A stretch of 64,000 nucleotides of DNA from an uncultured Verrucomicrobiae bacterium (lineage in GTDB: Bacteria > Verrucomicrobiota > Verrucomicrobiia > Limisphaerales > UBA1100), in assembly GCA_937775205.1 (NCBI GenBank), contig CALKBX010000001.1, positions 1 through 64,000 of the forward strand. Direction: 5' to 3'. Shown here one piece after another: positions 54,952 through 64,000 of the stretch (its first letter is position 1; each line of letters begins with the position of its first letter). The position numbers and the translations under genes were made by a program. The notes beneath the pieces are model-generated. The model was not told where the DNA came from. It made no database searches and saw only the letters and a list, made by a program, of their open reading frames with translations.

Positions 54952-55539
54952 TCAACGTTTCTTGCGCGGCTTGGCGGCGGGCTTCTTTTGCTTTTTAAGG
55001 CCAATTGTCTTTTCAAGAAGGTGAATGTGGGCGAGGTTCTTGTCTCGCAGAAGGAATTTTTTGCTCTTCAAAATTCTTTGCAATGGCAGAACGCGAATTT
55101 CCAATCAGAGCCATTTGATTCTTTCCACCCGACCGTATTCGTAAGCAAAGCCATTGATGCCGTGCACTTCATAAAGAAAGTTCACCAAATGGCCACCCTT
55201 TAGTTCGGCAACGGTTTTGGAAAGCATCGTTGCGCCGTCCTGAAGGCAGAGGTTCATCACTCGCATATACTGGCGAGAATCGAGGTTCACCCAGATGTCA
55301 GTGTCTAGCGTGACAACAGGCACGCTTGCAGCGCGGCCGCGCCCATTCCTGCGATTTGAAACCGTATTTCCTTCTCGAAGAGCGCGTGTGCAAGTCGAGC
55401 GAGTGGAGAGTTTTTTGCATCCATTCCCATCGTTGGTCGGGGGTTGCCGCGAGACTGCGGCGAACATGTACCGCTCATCCTCTTCAAGGCCCGGATAACC
55501 CTTAATCCGATCCATCCATTGGGCGACCTTTTTATTCAT
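54952..55539 (-). pseudogene. Broken nucleotidyltransferase-like gene (AbiEii/MNT type)
   Basis: Three pieces fit one gene. A frame from about 55430 reads LARLAHALFEKEIRFQIAGM then GAAALQ. After a lost base near 55330 it continues VPVVTLDTDIWVNLDSRQYM in another frame, ending FAYEYGRVERIKWL at a TGA (55105-55107). Beyond the TGA the same frame runs to 54952 as EIRVLPLQRILKSKKFLLRD then KNLAHIHLLEKTIGLKK, the normal tail of this family. So the gene has one deletion and one nonsense codon. The DTDIWV motif is the D-x-D metal site of the fold. A separate N-terminal 45 residues (MNKKVAQWMDRIKGYPGLEE at 55539) may be a small upstream partner. Antitoxin/toxin pairing is possible. Confidence 0.55.
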
Positions 55540-55565
55540 ACGTAAAATTTATGGCAAACACTGAC

Positions 55566-56642
55566 TCACGTCGAGGCCAATTCTTTTTCGGTGCGGAGGC
55601 GGAGTTGACCGCAGGCGGCGTCGATGTCGTGGCCTTTTTCACGGCGAAGGGTGGTGAGGGTGCCGCGGGAAATTAGTGCCTCGTGAAAGGCGTCCTGGAT
55701 GGCATCGTCCGGCCGATCCCATTCGAGGCCGTCGACGTGGTTGTAGGGAATGAGGTTGACCTTGGCGCGGAGGCGATGGGCAAGTTGAGCCAAGGGGAGG
55801 ACTTGGTCGAGTCCATCATTTACACCGGCGATGAGAATGTACTCGAGCGTAAGTTTGCCGCTTTTGGCTTGCTGATATTCCTCGGCGGCGTCGGCTAGTT
55901 TGGCCAAGGGGTATTTGCGGTTAATGGGCATTATGCGGTCACGCACGGCGTCGGTGGCTCCGTGCAGGCTGATGGCGAGGCGGTATTGGCGCGGTTGGGC
56001 GGCGAGTTTTTTGATTTGTGGCACGAGGCCGCTGGTGGAGATTGTGATTTTGCGCGCGCCGATGTTGGTGCCCCATTCGGCATTTAGAATTTCCAGTGAG
56101 GCCATCAGGTTGTCGTAATTTGCCAGCGGCTCGCCCATGCCCATGATGACGAGGTTGTTAATGGCGCGTTCTCCTGCTCTGCCTTGCGCGCGTTCCACGG
56201 CGAGCACTTGATCAATGATTTCGGCGGGCTCGAGGTTGCGCTTGAAGCCGTCGAGTCCGCTGGCGCAAAAGGTGCAGCCGTAGGCGCAGCCGACTTGCGT
56301 GGAAACACAAAGCGTGTGGCGATCGCTGGCATCGCCATAGAGCGCGGGGCTGGCGGGGATGAGGACGCTTTCAACAAGTTGTCCATCGCGCAATTTCCAG
56401 AGAAATTTTTGGGTGGTGTCGGCGTCACCCTGTTTGCGGGCGAGTTCGACGGTAGAAAAATCAAACGTTTCGTCGAGGCTAGTTCGTAGCGATTCGGTGA
56501 GATTCGTCATTGCAGCCCAATCGACGGCGAAATGTTGATGCACCCATTTGAGAATTTGCGAAGCGCGATATGGCTTCTCGTCCCGTCCGCTCAGCCACGC
56601 ACGGAGGGTTTCAGGAGTTTGCGATGAAATGGGCAGGCGCAC
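55566..56642 (-). CDS. rlmN: 23S rRNA (adenine-2503-C2)-methyltransferase
   Basis: A 358-residue radical SAM enzyme. The cluster motif CAYGCTFC (C-x3-C-x2-C) is near residue 118; further signatures are NLVIMGMGEPLANYDN and a C-terminal GHDIDAACGQLR, with the methyl-carrying Cys in this last block. It methylates 23S rRNA A2503 and tRNA A37. It lies 1 base from the phosphorylase gene on the minus strand. Confidence 0.95.
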   Translation of the reverse strand: MRLPISSQTPETLRAWLSGRDEKPYRASQILKWVHQHFAVDWAAMTNLTESLRTSLDETFDFSTVELARKQGDADTTQKFLWKLRDGQLVESVLIPASPALYGDASDRHTLCVSTQVGCAYGCTFCASGLDGFKRNLEPAEIIDQVLAVERAQGRAGERAINNLVIMGMGEPLANYDNLMASLEILNAEWGTNIGARKITISTSGLVPQIKKLAAQPRQYRLAISLHGATDAVRDRIMPINRKYPLAKLADAAEEYQQAKSGKLTLEYILIAGVNDGLDQVLPLAQLAHRLRAKVNLIPYNHVDGLEWDRPDDAIQDAFHEALISRGTLTTLRREKGHDIDAACGQLRLRTEKELAST

Positions 56643-56643
56643 G

Positions 56644-58752
56644 TCAGTTTCCTAAATAATATTTGCGCGAATAATCCTGCACCATTCGCCACGTGTTATA
56701 CTTCGGCGTCACCGTCGCCATCGCGTGGCGCATTTTGTGAATCCATTGGCGCGGCAAACCCGTGGCGTCGCGATTGTAAAAAGTGGGGATCACTTCCTCC
56801 GACAGCACGCGGAACAAATTCTCGCTATCGACACGGTCCTGTTCTTCGAGGTTATCCGGATGTGAATCATCGCCAATGGAAAACCCGTTTTCGCCATCAT
56901 AAATTTCACGCCACCAGCCATCCATAATACTACAATTAAGGCCGCCGTGCGCGGCAGTTTTCATGCCGCTTGTGCCACTGGCTTCGAGCGGTCGCCGGGG
57001 ATTATTCAGCCACACATCGCAGCCGCCCACGAGCATTCGGCCAATTTGGATGTCGTAATTTTCAATGAACACCAAGTGCCCCTGCAGCTCGCTGTGTTTG
57101 GCGAGGTGGGCGATTTTTTGGATGAACCGCTTGCCTTCCTCATCGGCCGGATGCGCCTTGCCTGCAAAAATAAATTGCACGGGACGGTCGGCGTCTTTGG
57201 CGAGTTTCACGACTTCTTCAAAGTGATCAAAAATCAACGGAGCGCGTTTGTACGTGGCGAAGCGTCGGGCGAAGCCGATGGTGAGTGTGTCGGCATCGAG
57301 CAAATGATCATAGCTGATAAAGTCGCCTTCGCGGGAGGGCGGATCGTCAATGAGCCGGCCGCGCGCGAAGTCAATCAACTCGCGCCGCAGCCGATACCGC
57401 AGCGCCCAAAGCTCCTCGTCGGAAACAAAATTTTCATCCTCCACTTTGGCCCAAAACTCGGCGTCATTGATGTGCTCGTAAAATTTCGGGCCATTGCCGA
57501 GGCGCGGCTGCCAAAAATCGCGCGCGCTGCGACTCATCCAACCGAGCACATGAATGCCGTTGGTGATGTGGCCGATGGGAACGTCCTCGACGGGCACGTT
57601 ATATTTTTCCTGCCACATCTCGCGGCTCACTGCGCCGTGGAGTTCGCTAACCCCATTGGCGGCGCGGGCCGCGTTGAGGGCGAGCACGGTCATGCAAAAT
57701 TGCTCGGTATCGTCCTCAGCATTCAAGCGGCCGAGTGCCATTAGTTCTTTGTGGGAGAGATCAAGCTGCTTTGCGTAACGGCTGAGCGAATAGCTCATCA
57801 ACTCTGGCGAGAAGCGATCGTGTCCCGCTGGCACAGGTGTGTGCGTGGTGAAAATGCACTCTTCGCGCGTGGCGACAAGGGCATCGTCAAAACTGCTGCC
57901 GCCGGCCATTTTTTCGCGGATGAGTTCCAGCGCGAGGAATGCCGCGTGGCCTTCGTTCATGTGAAACACGCTAGGCCTTTCGCCGAGCGCGCGCATCAGT
58001 TTTGCGCCGCCGATGCCGAGCAAAATTTCCTGTTGGATGCGCGTCGTGGTGTCACCGCCGTACACGCGCAATGTGAGGTCGCGATAGTGGGCGGGGTTTC
58101 CAGGCAAGTTGGTGTCGAGCAGGTACAGCGGGCAACGGCCCACGTTGATGCGCCAGGCGCGGAAACGGATGGTGTCCGTGGCGATGTCCACCGAGCAAGT
58201 GATGGGTTCGCCGGCGGCATCGGTCACCGCGTCCATCGGCAGATTTCGCGGATTGAGCTGGTTGTAGTATTCGGTCTGCCAGTTGTCGTGATTGATGGTT
58301 TGCTGAAAATAACCTTCACGATAAAAAAGCGTGATGCCGCAGAAGTTCAGCCCGAGATCGCTGGCGCTCTTGATGTGATCCCCCGCGAGCACGCCCAAGC
58401 CGCCGGCCGCAATGGGGAGCGTTTCGTGCAGGCCAAATTCCGCCGAGAAATACGCCACCCGTCGATTGGCCAGCTCGGGGGCTTCGCGCGTTACCCACGT
58501 ATCTTTGGAATTGATGTATCCCTCAAATTCCGCCAGCACGTCGGCTACGCGCTTCGCGTATTCCGGCTCCAGCAAACGCGTGCGCAGCTCGGTGTCCGAC
58601 ACTTCCCGCAGGATCGCTACGGGATTGTGATACACATTCTGCCACGTGCGCGGCGAGAGCTCACCAAAGATGCCGCGCGCGTCCTGATTCCATGTCCACC
58701 AAATGTTACGCGCCAACTTATTGAGCGCGGCGACTGTTTCAGAAATATCCAT
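56644..58752 (-). CDS. glgP: Alpha-glucan (glycogen) phosphorylase
   Basis: From ATG 58752, 702 residues; the frame above it is non-coding for this protein. The short-form GT35 family has an N-terminal DUF3417 domain (MDISETVAALNKLARNIWWT), the glucan-binding YFSAEFGLHETLPIAAGGLGVLAGDH near residue 95, and the PLP-site region ASGTSGMKTAAHGGLN near residue 590 with the cofactor Lys. It cleaves alpha-1,4-glucan with phosphate to glucose-1-phosphate. It ends 1 base before rlmN, so the two are probably cotranscribed, and is divergent from the next gene. Confidence 0.95.
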   Translation of the reverse strand: MDISETVAALNKLARNIWWTWNQDARGIFGELSPRTWQNVYHNPVAILREVSDTELRTRLLEPEYAKRVADVLAEFEGYINSKDTWVTREAPELANRRVAYFSAEFGLHETLPIAAGGLGVLAGDHIKSASDLGLNFCGITLFYREGYFQQTINHDNWQTEYYNQLNPRNLPMDAVTDAAGEPITCSVDIATDTIRFRAWRINVGRCPLYLLDTNLPGNPAHYRDLTLRVYGGDTTTRIQQEILLGIGGAKLMRALGERPSVFHMNEGHAAFLALELIREKMAGGSSFDDALVATREECIFTTHTPVPAGHDRFSPELMSYSLSRYAKQLDLSHKELMALGRLNAEDDTEQFCMTVLALNAARAANGVSELHGAVSREMWQEKYNVPVEDVPIGHITNGIHVLGWMSRSARDFWQPRLGNGPKFYEHINDAEFWAKVEDENFVSDEELWALRYRLRRELIDFARGRLIDDPPSREGDFISYDHLLDADTLTIGFARRFATYKRAPLIFDHFEEVVKLAKDADRPVQFIFAGKAHPADEEGKRFIQKIAHLAKHSELQGHLVFIENYDIQIGRMLVGGCDVWLNNPRRPLEASGTSGMKTAAHGGLNCSIMDGWWREIYDGENGFSIGDDSHPDNLEEQDRVDSENLFRVLSEEVIPTFYNRDATGLPRQWIHKMRHAMATVTPKYNTWRMVQDYSRKYYLGN

Positions 58753-58842
58753 CGGCGGAATTGGTAGTGGCGGCAGCCGCAAAAACCAAGCGGTTTTTTG
58801 TCGCAAACCATCGAAAAGACCGTCAAACTGTTCACCAAGACG

Positions 58843-59841
58843 ATGAAACGATTTTGCCTTTTCCTCATTCTCACCAGTGCCCTGTTGGGCGCGCGCGCGC
58901 AGGATGACCCTTTTAAGCCGGATCCCTTGCCTAAGCCGGTCATCAAGGAGATCACCCCCGACGTGCTGCAAGTGGGCACGGTGAAGCTAGTGAAAAAAGC
59001 GCGGGAAGTTCACATCCCCGTCACCATCGAAATGCACGAAGGCCCCATTGAATATCTTGTGGTCACTGGTCGGGGCAAAGTCCATGAGAGTCTACTTGTC
59101 ACCACCGCCGAGCCTTATCACATCCAAGTGGCGATGCTGCTACTCAACGCCAAGGGTAGCGGCGGCAAGCTCATTCCCGAGAATGGAAACAAGCCCGTCC
59201 CCGGCCAACCGGTTGATATTGAATTGCACTGGAAAGAAAACGGGGAGACCAGGAAGGCGCGTATCGAACAATTCGTACAAACCGTTCGGCCGAAACTGCA
59301 ACCGGCGAAGAAGGGGCCGTTCATCTTCAATGGTTCCCGCGTGTTTGAGGGACAGTTCCTGGCACAACGCGATGGCTCCATCATTTCGCTCATCACCGAT
59401 AACGCCGCCCAATTCAACAACCCGCGTCCCGGTCGCGATGATGATGAATTCTGGCGACCCCAGCCCAAAGGGCTTCCAGCGGTCGACAGCAAAGCCACGG
59501 TGGTCATTCGCCTTTTAAAAAAGCCCCCGCCCAAGAAGCCTGAGCCGCCTACGTCAAAGTTTGAGGAAGTGGAAAAACGCAACACCCAAGGACGAAGAGT
59601 TGGTTTGCTCGAAGAGGGTTTATGGTTTAAGCGCGGCGAGCCCAAGCCGTACACCGGCCGCGTAGCGGGGCATTACAAGAATGAACAACTGGAGTCCGAA
59701 CGCTTTTACGAAAACGGAACCCAAGTGGGCGTGGAAACACATTGGTACGATTCCGGCACGAAACGCTGGGAGTTGATTTACAAAAACGGACGGTTAATTT
59801 CTCAACGATCCTGGGATCCCGACGGCAACGAATCGAAGTAA
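58843..59841 (+). CDS. Exported protein with YwqK/MORN-type C-terminus
   Basis: The start is ATG 58843 (MKRFCLFLILTSALLGARAQ signal peptide); the longer frame from 58798 is unlikely. The roughly 310-residue mature protein has a beta-rich middle (VTIEMHEGPIEYLVVTGRG, YHIQVAMLLLNAKGSGGKLIP) and C-terminal MORN-like repeats (GRVAGHYKNEQLESERFYEN, GTKRWELIYKNGRLISQRSW) as in YwqK-type antitoxin-like proteins. I recognise no specific function. It is divergent from glgP and 4 bases before the next gene, so cotranscribed with it. Confidence 0.65.
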   Translation: MKRFCLFLILTSALLGARAQDDPFKPDPLPKPVIKEITPDVLQVGTVKLVKKAREVHIPVTIEMHEGPIEYLVVTGRGKVHESLLVTTAEPYHIQVAMLLLNAKGSGGKLIPENGNKPVPGQPVDIELHWKENGETRKARIEQFVQTVRPKLQPAKKGPFIFNGSRVFEGQFLAQRDGSIISLITDNAAQFNNPRPGRDDDEFWRPQPKGLPAVDSKATVVIRLLKKPPPKKPEPPTSKFEEVEKRNTQGRRVGLLEEGLWFKRGEPKPYTGRVAGHYKNEQLESERFYENGTQVGVETHWYDSGTKRWELIYKNGRLISQRSWDPDGNESK

Positions 59842-59845
59842 CAGA

Positions 59846-60973
59846 ATGAAAACAGCACTCAGTCTTTTTGCCTTACTCATGCTCGCGCAGCCGACGCAGG
59901 CGCAGCGTGACATTTCGTTTATGAACGAGCTGCAGCGCTCGGTCGATCGCGGCATCGCCTCTCTCAAGGCCAGTCAAAACCCGGAGGGTTGGTGGACCAG
60001 CCCAGAGCATCCCGCTGTGACGGCCCTCGCGCTCATCGCGTGGCAGGGCAACCCCAACAAACCAAAGCAAACGCCGAAGTGGATTGAAAAGGGCTACAAG
60101 TTTTTACTGACCCACGTGCAGCCCGACGGCAGCATTTACGTGCCCGGCAAAGGCTTGGCGAATTACAACACCTCACTTTGCATGATGGCTTTGCTGGCTG
60201 CGAACGACAAAAAACACAACCCCGCGCTGCTCAAAGCGCGCGCGTTTCTGGCCAAGCAACAATGGGATCTTGGCGAAAAAGGCAAGCAAGACCATCCGCT
60301 CGACGGCGGCGTGGGCTACGGCGGCCGCTATCCGCACAGTGATTTGAACAACACCCTTTCCTCGCTCGAGGCGCTTTATTTCACGCGCCATCTTGTGAAG
60401 GACGCCCCGCCGCAGGACGACCTCAACTGGAAGGCGGCAATTGGCTTCATTCAAAATTGCCAAAACCTCCCGAGCCACAACAAGCAACCGTGGGCCAGCA
60501 AAGACCCCAAACAAAAAGGCGGCATGATTTATTTCCCAGGCAAAAGCATGGCCGGAACCGTGAAAGAGAAAAACGGCAAAACCGCCCTGCGTAGCTACGG
60601 CAGCATCAGTTATGCCGGGATGATGAGCTACGCGTACGCCAAGCTCAAGGCCGACGACCCGCGCGTGATTGCGGTCCGCAAATGGCTCTTTGATAATTTT
60701 ACACTGGAGGAAAACCCCGCGATGGGCGCGCAAGGATTGTACTATTATTATTATCTGATGGCCAAGGCGCTTTCGTTTTCCGGCGATCGCATCATCACCG
60801 TGAGAGGCAAAAAAGTTGATTGGCGGAAAGCGCTGGGCCTCAAGCTGATTGGATTGCAACAACAAGATGGTTCGTGGGTCAACACGAAGTCCGCACGCTG
60901 GTGGGAAAGCGAAAAACCCCTGGTCACTGCCTACAGCGTGATCGCCCTCTCTTACATTTATCGCGGCGAATAA
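59846..60973 (+). CDS. Exported squalene-cyclase/prenyltransferase-repeat protein
   Basis: A 375-residue protein with a signal peptide (to about residue 19, TQAQ). It consists of alpha/alpha-toroid repeats of the prenyltransferase/squalene oxidase type: QNPEGWWTSPEHPAVTALAL, a GGVGYGGRYPHSDLNNT segment and the QW-like LIGLQQQDGSWVNTKSARWW near the end. I see no clear DxDD catalytic motif, so activity as a cyclase is doubtful. Secreted repeat proteins of this class are common in the PVC group. Its stop overlaps the ATG of the next gene (TAATG). Confidence 0.8.
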   Translation: MKTALSLFALLMLAQPTQAQRDISFMNELQRSVDRGIASLKASQNPEGWWTSPEHPAVTALALIAWQGNPNKPKQTPKWIEKGYKFLLTHVQPDGSIYVPGKGLANYNTSLCMMALLAANDKKHNPALLKARAFLAKQQWDLGEKGKQDHPLDGGVGYGGRYPHSDLNNTLSSLEALYFTRHLVKDAPPQDDLNWKAAIGFIQNCQNLPSHNKQPWASKDPKQKGGMIYFPGKSMAGTVKEKNGKTALRSYGSISYAGMMSYAYAKLKADDPRVIAVRKWLFDNFTLEENPAMGAQGLYYYYYLMAKALSFSGDRIITVRGKKVDWRKALGLKLIGLQQQDGSWVNTKSARWWESEKPLVTAYSVIALSYIYRGE

Positions 60974-61883
60974 TGAGTACTGAAAACGCCGTCCGCGACC
61001 GCTACGCCAATGCCGCGCAAACGAAGGAAAATTCCCTCTGCTGCGCGGTGGATTATAACGCCAAATATCTGAAGGCGATTCCCGAGGAAGTGATCGAGCG
61101 CGATTATGGTTGCGGCGATCCGAGTCGTTACTTGCGTGATGGCGAAACCGTGCTCGATCTGGGGAGCGGCACAGGAAAAATTTGTTTCATTGCCTCGCAG
61201 GTGGTAGGGCCAAAAGGCCGCGTCATTGGCGTGGATATGACTGATGAAATGCTCGATCTCGCCCGCCGCAATGCGCCACTCGTGGCGGAAAACATCGGCC
61301 ATGCGAATGTTGAATTCCGCAAAGGCCGCATTCAGGATTTGGCTTTGGATTTTGATTTGCTTGATGCGGAACTGAATAAGGCAAACCTTAACGGCTTGAA
61401 AGGCTTCCTCGAGGCGGAAACGATTGCGGATAAATTGCGAAATGAATCGCCGATGATCGCCACGGAAACCATCGACGTGGTGGTTTCAAATTGCGTCCTA
61501 AATCTTGTTGCGGCGGAGTTAAAGCCGCAACTTTTCGGGGAACTATTTCGCGTGCTCAAACCCGGCGGCCGGGCCGTGATTTCGGACATCGTGGGCAGCG
61601 ACGATGTGCCTGAAACTTTGCAGCGCGATCCCGAGTTGTGGAGTGGCTGCATTTCCGGCGCTCTTCGCGAAGATCGATTCTTGCGGGCTTTCGCTGATGC
61701 AGGATTTGATCCTGTCCGCATTCTAAAGCGCGATGAATCGCCCTGGCGCAAAGTGGGTGAAATGACTTTTCGATCCTTAACAGTCGAAGCCTTAAAACCC
61801 GGCGATTCCAAGACAGAAAAACCAAGCAGCACCGCCAATTATTTCATGCCCAGCACAGGCGGCGGTGGCGGCACGAGCTGTTG

Positions 61884-61887
<4 letters not shown>
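60973..61887 (+). CDS. ArsM-like arsenite/SAM methyltransferase
   Basis: A 304-residue methyltransferase starting at ATG 60973. The SAM motif is VLDLGSGTGKICFIASQVVG near residue 60. Cysteines match the ArsM layout: Cys23/24 (SLCCAVDY), Cys47 (RDYGCGDP), Cys174 (VSNCVLNL) and Cys226 (SGCISGAL). The Gly-rich C-terminus ends in CC (GGGGGTSCC), possibly a metal-binding tail. It may methylate As(III), but no arsR, arsB or other ars gene is near, so another metalloid or role is possible. It overlaps the preceding gene by the ATG; its stop overlaps the gyrA stop. Confidence 0.78.

Positions 61888-64000
<2,113 letters not shown>

Noticed and set aside
55105-55107. UGA as a recoded (selenocysteine or other) codon in the nucleotidyltransferase-like gene
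   Set aside because: The same gene also has a lost base, and nothing else in the window shows recoding; no SECIS-like hairpin was recognised just downstream. Nonsense mutation is simpler.

Overview
The window looks like a chromosomal segment from a free-living member of the PVC group, most likely Verrucomicrobiota (the Limisphaerales/Pedosphaera side); Planctomycetota is the alternative. The reasons are the DUF1552, DUF4838 and multiple sulfatase genes, an ABC-permease/GldG fusion next to DUF4340, a DUF6797-like propeller, and an aa3-type oxidase cluster with a conserved CxxC membrane protein. This is inferred from gene content; no marker-gene phylogeny was run.

Region 1 (1-16.1 kb, all + strand) is an accessory glycan-catabolism island. 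It holds a DUF1552 protein, a DUF4838/CBM9-like protein, a PhoD-like phosphatase, two BNR/sialidase-like propellers, a sialate O-acetylesterase, an alpha/beta-hydrolase, two intact sulfatases, a Tat-exported Gfo/Idh/MocA oxidoreductase and two sulfatase fragments. Nearly every product has a signal peptide. The set suggests periplasmic breakdown of a sulfated, O-acetylated, possibly sialic-acid-containing glycan. The island ends in a scar: an AT-rich sulfatase 5' fragment joined to the 3' end of a tyrosine recombinase gene, whose stop codon lies inside a tRNA-Arg(TCT) gene.

Region 2 (16.4-26.7 kb) is core. A DHPS-like gene converges on a long minus-strand operon: ctaA, ctaB, ctaD, ctaE, a subunit IV gene, a CxxC membrane protein, ctaC, sco, DUF420 and an EgtD-like methyltransferase. 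Subunit I lacks the K-channel lysine, and subunit III carries a large His-rich insertion. A perfect TGTGA-N6-TCACA dyad lies upstream of ctaA.

Region 3 (26.7-38.6 kb) holds ribH, ribBA, alaS and a propeller gene on the minus strand, then metG (two frameshifts) on the plus strand, a lone sulfatase with an atypical active-site motif, and a structured RNA that is a good candidate for 6S RNA, followed by rarA and a 5-formyl-THF cyclo-ligase gene.

Region 4 (38.6-49.2 kb, minus strand) is an envelope and ABC cluster: an ABC ATPase, an ABC permease-GldG fusion, DUF4340, two coiled-coil membrane proteins, a tiny lipoprotein, DUF2203 and a TPR lipoprotein. A 33-residue bS22/COX24-type basic protein, hisG and purN follow.

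Region 5 (49.2-64 kb) has a REP-like element, a tandem amidohydrolase pair in which only one of three domains keeps its metal motif, sodA, hisH, a decayed nucleotidyltransferase gene, rlmN, glycogen phosphorylase, a YwqK/MORN-type protein, a squalene-cyclase-like protein, an ArsM-like methyltransferase and the 3' part of gyrA.

Single-base indels break at least four genes (2541, 8188-8191, 34087 and 34136, about 55330). Two of them fall in metG, which is normally essential, so some indels are probably sequence errors. No complete mobile element, CRISPR array or prophage was seen. I did not find a clearly new multi-gene system; the best leads are the 6S-like RNA, the oxidase with no K-channel lysine, and the integrase/tRNA scar.
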